From a virus: a stretch of DNA of 32,583 nucleotides. The stretch is taken from the IMG/VR virus record IMGVR_UViG_3300008107_000266, positions 1 to 32,583 of that record; one strand, written 5' to 3'. Position 1 is the first letter of the stretch, and each line of letters starts with the position of its first letter. A program made the translations under genes and the position numbers. The notes beneath the pieces are model-generated. The model did not search any database. It was not told the DNA's origin and saw only the letters and a program-made list of their open reading frames with translations. Positions 15,434 through 21,798 of this stretch are shown here, one piece after another.

Positions 15434-15468
15434 CAAAAAAATTGGCGGGAAAATTTTTCTCCCGCCAA
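15434..15468 (-). terminator. Rho-independent terminator of gp32
   Basis: TTGGCGGGA (15442-15450) and TCCCGCCAA (15460-15468) form a perfect 9-bp stem with a 9-nt loop. On the minus strand a run of seven Ts follows. On the plus strand no T tract follows, so it serves gp32 rather than gp53, although the hairpin could protect both 3-prime ends. Confidence 0.9.
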
Positions 15469-15492
15469 CGAAATCAATATGTGATTTTGGAA

Positions 15493-16398
15493 TCAGTCTT
15501 CTTCAGCGAGACGAGCGAAGTAACTGAGAGCATCGTCATCATCAACAACTGAATCTTCCCTCACAGGAATAGGAGCAGCAGAGACGCGACTGCGGAACGA
15601 AGAGGGTTCATCTTCCACGATGGGTTCGAACTCTTCATCATCCACAGAAGGACGAGTGGCAGGACGGGAAGTAACACCAAGCACAAGGTTCAGACGTGCT
15701 TCCAGTTCCTCGTAAGTCTTGAACTGATCCTTGTTAGTGAAAGCTTCCAGAGAGTACTCTTGCTTCCACACTTTTTCCAGTTCATCATCATCTGCACTCA
15801 GAGCAGACACACTATCGAACTCAGAACTATCGTAGTTCCAGTAACCAGCAACCTTCTTGATCTTCAGTTTGAAGTTAGCACCTTCCCAAAGATCAAAGAC
15901 ATTCACGGGGTCTTCATCCTGAAACTCAGGTTGCATGGCGGCAAGGATCTTATCATGGATCTTCTTACCGTACTTGTAAAGGAACACTTTACCTTCGTTC
16001 TCAGGATTCTTAGGATCCTTTACGACATAGATGTTGCTGTAATACTGGAGCTTGCGCTTTTGTTTACGAGCAGTCTCTTTATCTTCATCACTACCGCTGT
16101 TCCACAGTTTGCGGTTGATCTCACCAACAGGATCTTTTTCGTTCAGGGTGGTGAGAGAGTTTTCGATGTACCAACCACCAGGACCTTGGAAGGCGTGGGA
16201 GTACACTTTTGCCCAGGGCACCGTCTCCCCTTCAGGAGCGGGCAGGAAACGGATAACAGCGTACCCGTTGCCAGAAGCGTCAACCTCGGGCTTCCAGAAA
16301 CGTTCGTCAACTTGCTTGCCGCTAGCGGACTTTTCAAGTTCCTTCTGGAGGAACGAGAAGTTGTTCTGGGATTTACGCTTCAGATCTGCGAAAGACAT
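15493..16398 (-). CDS. gp32: Single-stranded DNA-binding protein gp32
   Basis: 301 residues from the ATG giving MSFADLKRKSQNNF, preceded by GAGGAAA; a longer upstream frame is rejected. The basic N-terminus drives cooperative binding. The OB core includes GYAVIRFLPAPEGE, VYSHAFQGPGGWYIEN and YSNIYVVKDPKNPENEGKVF, which align with T4 gp32. The C-terminus is strongly acidic, the part that contacts partner proteins. The T4 zinc-binding cysteines are absent: after WYIE the sequence is NSLTTLNEKDPVGE. It coats ssDNA in replication, recombination and repair. It has its own promoter and terminator. Confidence 0.95.
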   Translation of the reverse strand: MSFADLKRKSQNNFSFLQKELEKSASGKQVDERFWKPEVDASGNGYAVIRFLPAPEGETVPWAKVYSHAFQGPGGWYIENSLTTLNEKDPVGEINRKLWNSGSDEDKETARKQKRKLQYYSNIYVVKDPKNPENEGKVFLYKYGKKIHDKILAAMQPEFQDEDPVNVFDLWEGANFKLKIKKVAGYWNYDSSEFDSVSALSADDDELEKVWKQEYSLEAFTNKDQFKTYEELEARLNLVLGVTSRPATRPSVDDEEFEPIVEDEPSSFRSRVSAAPIPVREDSVVDDDDALSYFARLAEED

Positions 16399-16452
16399 AG
16401 GATTTCCTCGGATTAGTTTGGATTTGGTCTGTGATGCCCTGACCACTTAGAC

Positions 16453-16482
16453 ATAATAACAGGGCACAGGGTCGGGCGTCAA
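16453..16482 (-). promoter_or_regulatory. Early promoter of gp32
   Basis: TTGACG (16477-16482) and TATTAT (16453-16458) are spaced by 18 nt on the minus strand. The TGA stop of the upstream gene is inside the -35 element. The leader to the gp32 ATG is about 50 nt. Confidence 0.75.
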
Positions 16483-16493
16483 CCCCCTGTGCC
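16463..16493 (-). other. 9-bp inverted repeat across the gp32 promoter
   Basis: GGCACAGGG and CCCTGTGCC flank a 13-nt loop that contains the -35 element and the upstream stop codon. As RNA it would be a hairpin at the end of the upstream transcript; as DNA it could be an operator. No T tract follows. Confidence 0.5.
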
Positions 16494-16820
16494 ACTTTGC
16501 AGTTTGTCCTTCATGAAGCGGACACGCTCCAGAAGTTCGTCAAACATACTTTCAATAGGTGTCTCTGGAGTAGCACCTAACATAATAATACCACTCTTTA
16601 GTGTTTCCAAAGCAGATTTTGCTTCTGGATCTTCACTTAATTTAATACGATAGTAAAAGATCTTTTGCTTTTCTACTAGAGTTTCTAGAGCTTCGAAGTA
16701 TTCCAACTTTCTTTCATCATCAAGAAGAACAAAGTTCATGGCAGATCTAAAGCAAAACTGCTGAAGATCTACCATCTCTTGGATGTCACCACGGACTAAT
16801 TCAGATTTAAAGAAGCTCAT
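16479..16820 (-). CDS. DUF1825-like protein between gp32 and gp33
   Basis: 113 helical residues starting MSFFKSELVRGDIQEMVDLQ. The pattern FFxSELV at the start, EALETLVEKQKIFYYRIKLS followed by EDPEAKSALETLK, and FDELLERVRFMKDKL at the end resembles cyanobacterial DUF1825 (FFNSEIV, LMERYKIFMKRFELSED, TLERMK, from memory). If correct, it was acquired from or shared with the host. Its place between gp32 and gp33, overlapping gp33 by ATGA, suggests a job in replication or late transcription. Homology is judged by eye and function is unknown. Confidence 0.7.
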   Translation of the reverse strand: MSFFKSELVRGDIQEMVDLQQFCFRSAMNFVLLDDERKLEYFEALETLVEKQKIFYYRIKLSEDPEAKSALETLKSGIIMLGATPETPIESMFDELLERVRFMKDKLQSGTGG

Positions 16821-17038
16821 ACTAGCATCAATTTGGCACGACTTGTTTTCTTCATGAAGTTGAGTTGCTGTGCCTCATGACGGAGTTTTTCCTTTAGAGG
16901 TTTGCTAATCAACTTACCAACACTATCTATTTCAATTTCATTTGTTTCGCAATAGTGGATAACCGAATCAATATAATTCATATCTGGATTGTTGAGAGCA
17001 ATCCTCTCCACTTCCTGCGAAAACTTCGCAGATGTCAT
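16817..17038 (-). CDS. gp33: Late-transcription co-activator gp33
   Basis: 73 residues from the ATG giving MTSAKFSQEVERIALNNPDM, with GAGG about 9 nt upstream. The segment MNYIDSVIHYCETNEIEIDS, then VGKLISKPLKEKLRHEAQ and LNFMKK is the form of gp33 found in marine T4-like phages, shorter than T4 gp33 (112 aa). gp33 bridges RNA polymerase, the late sigma gp55 and the sliding clamp gp45, switching on genes with late boxes such as those seen here. gp55 and gp45 are not in this window. Confidence 0.75.
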   Translation of the reverse strand: MTSAKFSQEVERIALNNPDMNYIDSVIHYCETNEIEIDSVGKLISKPLKEKLRHEAQQLNFMKKTSRAKLMLV

Positions 17039-17042
17039 AAAT

Positions 17043-17741
17043 CTATCCTCTAATAATTGTTTTTTCTCCATATCGTTCCTGGTATTCGTCGATGTAACTC
17101 ATTAGTTTGACAAAGAATTCTTTCTTAGGTGGAAGCACCTTAACTTGAGTTTCGCCGTTTTCGCAAGCAACGATAGTTACAAGTTGTTTTACGCTCAATC
17201 CATATAGTTCTTGAAGCATACATGCATATGCAGTTTCTTGAACAAAGTAGTCGTAAAGATATTTCTCACGCTTAGGTTCGGCAGCAGTCTTGAAATCAAT
17301 AATAGATAACACACCGTCGAATTCAGCGATACAATCTACACGCCCAGCAAGTTCAAGGTGTCTTGAATAGAGCGCCGCTTCCTGTAAGTATATGTTATTT
17401 ATGCGGTTCAAAACATCCTTAGAATGCTGGAACATCAGAACAGGAAGCGGGAACTTTTGATATTTTTTTAGATCCAGATTATTGTTGAAGTAATCTTCTA
17501 CAATAGAATGATATTTGGTTCCTCTATTAGTAGAGCGAGAAGAAATATTGTTAGCTTTCTCCTCGCCCACACGCTGGCGCCATCTAGCAATACCAGCCAT
17601 CTTTTCTCGGTTGTTACTAATCACGGTGGTGACTGACGGGAACTTGTCTCCATCTGGTGTTAGATAAACACGCTTACCATCCACCATCTCAGCAGACATT
17701 TCAACTGGTGTCAGAGCACCAACATGATTAAACAATTTCAT
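17043..17741 (-). CDS. PD-(D/E)xK exonuclease (MGME1/RecB-like)
   Basis: 232 residues. Motifs are KFPSVTTVISNNREKMAGI near the start, GTKYHSIVEDYF (motif with His), GRVDCIAEFDG followed by SIIDFKTA (catalytic Asp then DxK), and VQETAYACMLQELYG. This order fits the MGME1-type single-strand exonuclease branch of the PD-(D/E)xK nucleases common in cyanophages. It probably processes DNA ends during recombination or host DNA breakdown. It is translationally coupled with phoH (ATGA) and followed by gp33. Confidence 0.82.
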   Translation of the reverse strand: MKLFNHVGALTPVEMSAEMVDGKRVYLTPDGDKFPSVTTVISNNREKMAGIARWRQRVGEEKANNISSRSTNRGTKYHSIVEDYFNNNLDLKKYQKFPLPVLMFQHSKDVLNRINNIYLQEAALYSRHLELAGRVDCIAEFDGVLSIIDFKTAAEPKREKYLYDYFVQETAYACMLQELYGLSVKQLVTIVACENGETQVKVLPPKKEFFVKLMSYIDEYQERYGEKTIIRG

Positions 17742-18493
17742 AGGCCAAGATTGATTTTGTTGATAATGTAAGACTTGACAAGACCAGAGCGCACAATATC
17801 ATCGATACCGAATTCAATTAGAGAGAACTCGGGCATCGCTTGAAGGATACGCTGGAAGTCTAGAATACCAGAACGCTCGTTGATCTTTACAAGATCAGTT
17901 TGAGCTGCATCACCACAGAATACAATTTTAGTATCCTGTCCGACACGAGTAATGATACTATCAAGTTCGTGGAAATTCAAGTTCTGACACTCATCAATAA
18001 TAACGATAGAGTTATCAAGAGTGGTGCCTCGAATGAAACTTGTACTCCAGAAAGAGACGGTCTCCTGTCACTTCAGGTTATCATACAGCATATCGTATGA
18101 ATTGTCATCGGGCATCTCGAACATAGATTGAACCATGTTCTTGTATGGAATCTGATAGAGAGAAGATTTATCTTCATGGTCTCCAGGAAGGAAACCAATC
18201 TCTCGTGTGGCAACAAGAGAGCGAACAATATAAACCTTCTCATAAGGAGTGTATTCATTCAACACATCCTTGAGTGCCTTATAGAGAGCAACGAATGTTT
18301 TACCAGTTCCTGCTACACCATAGGCATAGATCATTTGCCCTTTGTCCCACTCATCAAAAAAGAGTTGTTGATTGTGAGTGAGAGGTTCAACGTTAATCAT
18401 GTAAGCTTCGTCAATAGGCTTGCGACGCTTACGTTGCTTAGCACTCATGCCTTGTCCAGGTGCTTTATGTTGAGTCTTCTTTCTTACTGGCAT
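17738..18493 (-). pseudogene. phoH: PhoH-like ATPase, interrupted by an in-frame TGA
   Basis: A single reading frame from the ATG giving MPVRKKTQHKAP runs to 17738 with one TGA at 18068-18070. Before it are the Walker A GVAGTGKT and VYIVRSLVATREIGFLPGD. After it, in the same frame, QETVSFWSTSFIRGTTLDNS, Walker B IIDECQN, then LDSIITRVGQDTKIVFCGDA. From memory, intact cyanophage PhoH proteins have a Ser at the stop position; one base (TCA to TGA) explains it. The base after the stop is C, the leakiest context for readthrough. Candidates are a mutation, a sequencing error or genuine readthrough. The frame is otherwise perfect, arguing for a very recent change. Confidence 0.85.
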
Positions 18494-18494
18494 A

Positions 18495-18758
18495 TCAGTT
18501 ATATTTTTGAGTGATACTATCGTTTGTTGGTGCCTTGGGGGCAATTTTGTTCTTCATGATGTCATAGAACCCAGGATGGGTTCTTGACAGTTTAGAATAT
18601 ACGTCCCCGATCTCACCAGATGAAGGACAAGTAGATGGATCGCTCCAATCTCTTGTCCAGTCTGGGTTGTCGATCTTCCACTGGTCCCAGTCATGGACAC
18701 TAACCACGACTTCTTTTTGTTCGCCAGTTTTAGTATTGATAACAGGATAAGTAGCCAT
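18495..18758 (-). CDS. Conserved small cyanophage protein, 87 aa
   Basis: It begins MATYPVINTKTGEQKEVVVS and contains NPDWTRDWSDPSTCPSSGE and HPGFYDIMKNK. I recall related proteins in this position next to phoH in T4-like cyanophages. The ATG overlaps the thyX stop (TAATG). No domain or function is assigned; the start resembles that of short zinc-ribbon proteins, but no paired CxxC is present. Confidence 0.78.
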   Translation of the reverse strand: MATYPVINTKTGEQKEVVVSVHDWDQWKIDNPDWTRDWSDPSTCPSSGEIGDVYSKLSRTHPGFYDIMKNKIAPKAPTNDSITQKYN

Positions 18759-19408
18759 TACTTCCACCCCAACGCTTCAGCACAAATAGGAAATTGCCCA
18801 GCAAAGATGCACTGACATTCTTTAGCGATGTCCATGTGCTCTTTTTGAGTACCGTTTGCCGTTCTCAGTTCTATATAGTGGATCCATGAACGAACAGAGC
18901 CAGTCATGTAGATTTTTGTTGGAGTTGCTAATGGTAGGACGAATCTCGCGCATTCCTTAGCAACGCCCTGGCGAAGGAGTTCGTTATAGAGATCCATCGC
19001 TGAAATAAAGTGGCGATTAATACACGCTTGGAGATCTTTTTTTGTTTCGGGAGAGATATCATCAATAGAATTTTGTCGGTTTTTATGATCTTGACTGCGG
19101 AGATCTGGAACAGGGATACCACTCTCCAACCAGTTTACATCAGCATAACGCTGTGAAAATTCTTGATATGTAAACGAACGATGGCGCAAAATTTGAGCTG
19201 CGATACCACGATTCGTTTCAATCTCAAGAGTCATGTGTGCTTGCTCAAACACAGACCAGTGGTTATGCGTGATGCAATACTTTAGAAGTCCTGCTACGTT
19301 AGGATTCTCCTGATTCTGTGGGTTGCTCACTCTCGCTACGTACCCCATCGTCTTCTCCGCTTCGGGAGTTACTGATACTAGTCGTACTGGTCCATGTTGC
19401 TGCTTCAT
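18758..19408 (-). CDS. thyX: Flavin-dependent thymidylate synthase ThyX
   Basis: 216 residues. The ThyX motif appears as RHRSFTYQEFSQRY (about residues 75-88). The start VRLVSVTPEAEKTMGYVARV and the C-terminal SVRSWIHYIELR and EHMDIAKECQ segments, the latter near the expected catalytic region, fit the family. It makes dTMP from dUMP using methylene-tetrahydrofolate, FAD and NADPH, feeding phage DNA synthesis. An AAGGA site lies 8 nt before the ATG, within the overlapping upstream ORF. Confidence 0.95.
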   Translation of the reverse strand: MKQQHGPVRLVSVTPEAEKTMGYVARVSNPQNQENPNVAGLLKYCITHNHWSVFEQAHMTLEIETNRGIAAQILRHRSFTYQEFSQRYADVNWLESGIPVPDLRSQDHKNRQNSIDDISPETKKDLQACINRHFISAMDLYNELLRQGVAKECARFVLPLATPTKIYMTGSVRSWIHYIELRTANGTQKEHMDIAKECQCIFAGQFPICAEALGWK

Positions 19409-19574
19409 TCTTGAATCCTTTACTCATAAAATCACGTTTACGCTTGAGATCCTCTTTTGCTAAGCGTAGTGCTCGCTTCATGTAAATGATCTCTTCATTA
19501 GTATACAGCATCGGGTTCTTTTCCGCAAGCTTAATCGCTTTTTTTGCTGCTTTGATAGTGTCTTTAATTCTCAT
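19299..19574 (-). CDS. Conserved small protein, 91 aa, overlapping thyX
   Basis: The N-terminal 55 residues are basic and helical (MRIKDTIKAAKKAIKLAEKN, ALRLAKEDLKRKRDF) and look like a conserved cyanophage protein. The last 37 residues (SNSRSGEDDGVRSESEQPTE) are low-complexity and lie in another frame of thyX for 110 nt, much longer than the other overlaps here. The tail may be the result of a lost stop. The start codon forms ATGA with the upstream gene. Confidence 0.7.
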   Translation of the reverse strand: MRIKDTIKAAKKAIKLAEKNPMLYTNEEIIYMKRALRLAKEDLKRKRDFMSKGFKNEAATWTSTTSISNSRSGEDDGVRSESEQPTESGES

Positions 19575-19789
19575 CAATAAACCTCTTTATACTTGTTGAA
19601 TTCTTCTAAGATTTGTTTGTCAACTGTGTGCAGAGATGCCAAGTCAAATTGATATCCTTTACTAATAATATAATCACAGAATTCATAGACTTCTTTTGTT
19701 AGTGGTATTTTCATACGAACAAAACCACTCAAGATGAACGCTCTCTTCTGAAAGTTTTCGTCTTTTTTATATCTAATCGGGGTAGCCAT
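19574..19789 (-). CDS. Conserved small protein, 71 aa
   Basis: It begins MATPIRYKKDENFQKRAFIL and has FVRMKIPLTKEVYEFCDYII. Two further starts lie 6 and 9 nt upstream (ATG 19795, GTG 19798); 19789 gives the most natural N-terminus. It overlaps the 52-aa gene upstream by 17 nt and the 91-aa gene by 1 nt. No family is recognised. Confidence 0.72.
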   Translation of the reverse strand: MATPIRYKKDENFQKRAFILSGFVRMKIPLTKEVYEFCDYIISKGYQFDLASLHTVDKQILEEFNKYKEVY

Positions 19790-19931
19790 CGTCATCACTT
19801 TCGTTTGAATAAGTATTTCCAGATCTATGCTCTACCTTGTAGGCAGTCACGTCTGAGTACACTTCAGATTCTAATGATTCCACCAGGAGTTTCAAGTTTT
19901 TGACGATAAGTTTTAGTCTTTCTTTATCCAT
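19773..19931 (-). CDS. Small conserved cyanophage protein, 52 aa
   Basis: The frame begins MDKERLKLIVKNLKLLVESL, a coiled-coil-like helix, and ends in an acidic SNESDDDGYPD tail that I associate with a recurrent cyanophage microprotein. It is the first gene after the promoter at 19954-19984 and starts the operon running through thyX. Function unknown. Confidence 0.75.
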   Translation of the reverse strand: MDKERLKLIVKNLKLLVESLESEVYSDVTAYKVEHRSGNTYSNESDDDGYPD

Positions 19932-19953
19932 GGTAGCACAGCGTACACTACTA

Positions 19954-19984
19954 ATTATAGCACAAAAAAAGGGAGGTTTTTCAA
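19954..19984 (-). promoter_or_regulatory. Early promoter overlapping a terminator
   Basis: TATAAT (19954-19959) is preceded after 19 nt by TTGAAA (19979-19984), which lies in the terminator hairpin. The -10 context GTGCTATAATTAG recurs as GTGTTATAATTAG at 20.37 kb. Confidence 0.65.
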
Positions 19985-19990
19985 CCTCCC
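19964..19990 (-). terminator. Rho-independent terminator of the DUF4278 operon
   Basis: GGGAGGTT (19971-19978) and AACCTCCC (19983-19990) form an 8-bp stem around a 4-nt loop. The minus strand then has seven Ts. It ends the 28-aa and DUF4278 genes. Confidence 0.88.
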
Positions 19991-19995
19991 TAAAA

Positions 19996-20082
19996 TCACA
20001 TTCTCATAGCCATCGCAAGTTGTGCTTGCTTCAGTTTATTTTGTTTTTGAATTTGAATACGAATCACATTTAACCAATTCAT
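19996..20082 (-). CDS. Microprotein, 28 aa
   Basis: The frame encodes an amphipathic, basic helix beginning MNWLNVIRIQIQKQNKLKQA. The ATG has an excellent AGGAGG site and overlaps the DUF4278 stop (ATGA). I recall peptides of this style in cyanophages. The ribosome site and coupling are the main evidence. Confidence 0.72.
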   Translation of the reverse strand: MNWLNVIRIQIQKQNKLKQAQLAMAMRM

Positions 20083-20237
20083 TTTGCTACCTCCTGATTT
20101 TTGCAGGGACGATAGGCAACACCACGATAGGTATTAGATGGATGAGCTGGTGCATGAGTTTCACAATACCATTTCTGATATTCTTGCTTGGGGATGTCAG
20201 TATTATACTTGCATCCACGGTAAGTTGCGATTGACAT
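20079..20237 (-). CDS. DUF4278-like small protein, 52 aa
   Basis: The protein has two YRG boxes (ATYRGCKYNTD and NTYRGVAYRP) typical of the cyanobacterial DUF4278 family, with KWYCETHAPAHP between them. AAGGAG precedes the ATG. It lies behind a leader with several hairpins (20289-20352) and a TATAAT promoter. The host-type family suggests transfer from a cyanobacterium; function is unknown. Confidence 0.78.
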   Translation of the reverse strand: MSIATYRGCKYNTDIPKQEYQKWYCETHAPAHPSNTYRGVAYRPCKNQEVAK

Positions 20238-20288
20238 TAGGGTTCTCCTTAATTTTCAGGCTAAAGAGCGTTCCTTCAGTCGTTTGCG

Positions 20289-20352
20289 TTCGCTATTTGC
20301 AAATAGCGAATGAACGATCCGTTCCGCGACTTACTTCCGTCGCCTTAGGCGA
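20289..20352 (-). other. Hairpin-rich leader with a 22-nt perfect palindrome
   Basis: The stretch 20238-20372 has no gene. It contains the perfect palindrome made of TTCGCTATTTG and CAAATAGCGAA (20289-20310). It also has GAACG-ATC-CGTTC (20312-20324), GCGAC with GTCGC (about 20327-20342) and TCGCC-TTA-GGCGA (20340-20352). The last two share bases and are mutually exclusive. All would be in the 5-prime leader of the DUF4278 transcript. Confidence 0.65.
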
Positions 20353-20366
20353 TGAACGTATATCTA

Positions 20367-20372
20367 ATTATA
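20367..20372 (-). promoter_or_regulatory. Promoter -10 element for the DUF4278 operon
   Basis: TATAAT in the context GTGTTATAATTAG, nearly the same as the promoter at 19954. No good -35 hexamer is visible at 17 nt. The implied leader is about 120 nt. Confidence 0.55.
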
Positions 20373-20410
20373 ACACAGATTTTGTAAAATAAGATACCGT
20401 TTTACGTATT

Positions 20411-20677
20411 TTAATTTTCCGAAAGATAAAATGATTCCCCCCTTGCACGACACACTCTTCTAACTCTTACGTTGTACTTTGCTTCTGGCTCTTCTGTAAG
20501 TAACTGTTTTGCAAAGTCAAATGCCGACTGATACTTTGAAAATTTGAATACTTGATCATAAGTTTTCGCAGAAACAAGAACGCCATCGCTACGTTGTAGT
20601 TTCATAGTATGCCAAGATGTTGGATCTGATGTTTTACAATAATGAATACACCAGTTACCATTTGAATCTGAAATCAT
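20411..20677 (-). CDS. Hypothetical protein, 88 aa
   Basis: The start giving MISDSNGNWCIHYCKTSD is chosen because it makes an ATGA overlap with the upstream gene; an ATG 33 nt further upstream would give a 37-nt overlap. The protein has mixed alpha/beta character (FKFSKYQSAFDFAKQLL, YNVRVRRVCRARGES). No family is recognised. It is the last gene of its operon. Confidence 0.7.
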   Translation of the reverse strand: MISDSNGNWCIHYCKTSDPTSWHTMKLQRSDGVLVSAKTYDQVFKFSKYQSAFDFAKQLLTEEPEAKYNVRVRRVCRARGESFYLSEN

Positions 20678-20928
20678 TTCTTTTTCTTTGTTGGTTGTTG
20701 ACTTCCCCATAGTTTGGGATTGACACGACCTTCAGTTTGTTTGAAACTGATAAGACCTTCTCTATATCTATCCCAATAATAATCAAAGATATCTACTTTT
20801 TTATTGCAGATTACTATATCATAACAGATATCATCATCTTCGTACTCAACAATATAAGCAGTATATGGCAGAGACTTGTCATCTGCCAGAGAAGGATCGC
20901 AATTTTGATGAAGAATTTTTACGCTCAA
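20674..20928 (-). CDS. Hypothetical protein, 84 aa, TTG start
   Basis: The likely start is TTG at 20928, giving MSVKILHQNCDPSLADDKSL. It has a strong GGGGAGG site 6 nt upstream and overlaps the DUF6433 stop as TTGA. A longer version with an ATG at 21024 would overlap the neighbour by 100 nt. The protein contains YTAYIVEYEDDDICYDIVIC and ends in a lysine run. Function unknown. Confidence 0.7.
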   Translation of the reverse strand: MSVKILHQNCDPSLADDKSLPYTAYIVEYEDDDICYDIVICNKKVDIFDYYWDRYREGLISFKQTEGRVNPKLWGSQQPTKKKK

Positions 20929-21356
20929 CTGCGACCTCCCCACTTGATCTGAGGATATGCCTCCTCCACACACTGCTTGGTGATCTTCCAACGCTTGCCA
21001 AGCTTCTTGTCTTTCATTAAACATAGAACTTCCGCTTCACCGCTATGAAGACCCTCAAGAAGTTGAATGAAGAGGGTTTCACGACGGTTCTGAGAAATGT
21101 TTGCACCGCCTCTGAAGAACAGATAAAGCTTGCGGTACTCATGAATGAGTTTAGTATGCTCTGTGTCCTCTGGGGCGGCGTTGGATGTGTAAGGAACATC
21201 ACCTTCTGGAAGCATCGAGACTACACTTTCATCGAAGTTAGCAATCAGAATTTGTCTGAGTGCTGGAGTGTTATACTCCTGTAAAAGTTTGATCTTTTCT
21301 GCTTTAGTTTTTGCGTTGCTTACTTTTTGTAGCACTTCATGGATTAATAATTGCAT
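20925..21356 (-). CDS. DUF6433-like conserved cyanophage protein
   Basis: 143 residues beginning MQLLIHEVLQKVSNAKTKAE. The pattern KLLQEYNTPALRQILIANFD, ESVVSMLPEGDVPY, EYRKLYLFFRGG and FIQLLEGLHSGEAEVL is one I recognise as a family (DUF6433) widespread in T4-like marine phages. Function unknown; mostly helical. A late-type CTAAATA box lies 22 nt before its ATG, in the stop of the upstream gene. Confidence 0.82.
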   Translation of the reverse strand: MQLLIHEVLQKVSNAKTKAEKIKLLQEYNTPALRQILIANFDESVVSMLPEGDVPYTSNAAPEDTEHTKLIHEYRKLYLFFRGGANISQNRRETLFIQLLEGLHSGEAEVLCLMKDKKLGKRWKITKQCVEEAYPQIKWGGRS

Positions 21357-21378
21357 AACCTAATTTGTATCATATGTG

Positions 21379-21385
21379 TATTTAG
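21379..21385 (-). promoter_or_regulatory. T4-late-like promoter box CTAAATA
   Basis: CTAAATA on the minus strand 22 nt before the DUF6433-like gene. Its TAA is the stop codon of the upstream membrane-protein gene. Confidence 0.6.
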
Positions 21386-21615
21386 TCCTCGTAATCTTCG
21401 TCGTAATCTTCATCGACAAAGCGTACTGATAGGAGTTCTTCGTTGATCCACTGACCATCTCCATCAAGCATTTCTGGATGTACGTTTTCTGCTTCCAGTT
21501 TGCCGTACATAAACTCATGTAGCTTTTCGTTTGCTGTCCATCCAGCAATCACTCCAACACACAGAAAGATAAATGAAACTGTTGCTGAAAAGTAAACGAT
21601 TGTTGCTTGCGCCAT
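21382..21615 (-). CDS. Small single-span membrane protein, 77 aa
   Basis: Residues 5-27 (TIVYFSATVSFIFLCVGVIA) form one membrane segment. The rest is soluble and ends in an acidic tail (RFVDEDYDEDYED). GGAG lies 8 nt before the ATG. It probably sits in the host inner or thylakoid membrane with the acidic tail free. Family unknown; neighbours are glutaredoxin and psbA, so a host-takeover role is possible. Confidence 0.75.
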   Translation of the reverse strand: MAQATIVYFSATVSFIFLCVGVIAGWTANEKLHEFMYGKLEAENVHPEMLDGDGQWINEELLSVRFVDEDYDEDYED

Positions 21616-21630
21616 TTGTTCAACTCCGAA

Positions 21631-21798
21631 CTAGTCTTTTTCCTTGCCCCACCTAATTTCTAAGTTGAAGTAGACTTTTCTTCTTAGGAGGGTGAATACC
21701 TTATTAATGAGCACACCATGCTCTGGTTTTGGTTCTTCCTTCGGTTTAGCCCCCCTAAGCATGAGCTCCACACCTCTATTTATTTTGAGTTCAGACAT
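21631..21798 (-). CDS. Small hypothetical protein, 55 aa
   Basis: The frame begins MSELKINRGVELMLRGAKPK and ends VYFNLEIRWGKEKD. It overlaps the glutaredoxin stop by 8 nt (ATGTCTGA), the same arrangement seen between the oxygenase and sulfotransferase genes. Basic, no domain recognised. Confidence 0.68.
   Translation of the reverse strand: MSELKINRGVELMLRGAKPKEEPKPEHGVLINKVFTLLRRKVYFNLEIRWGKEKD

Noticed and set aside
15760-16416. Long plus-strand frames (218 and 132 aa) opposite gp32
   Set aside because: They are antisense shadows of gp32, with no ribosome site, no neighbours on that strand and no protein-like motifs.
16399-16446. Upstream extension of gp32
   Set aside because: The extra 16 residues precede a well-placed GAGGAAA site and do not belong to the family N-terminus.
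20929-21024. ATG-started longer form of the 84-aa gene
   Set aside because: It would overlap the DUF6433-like gene by 100 nt, while the TTG start has an ideal ribosome site and TTGA coupling.
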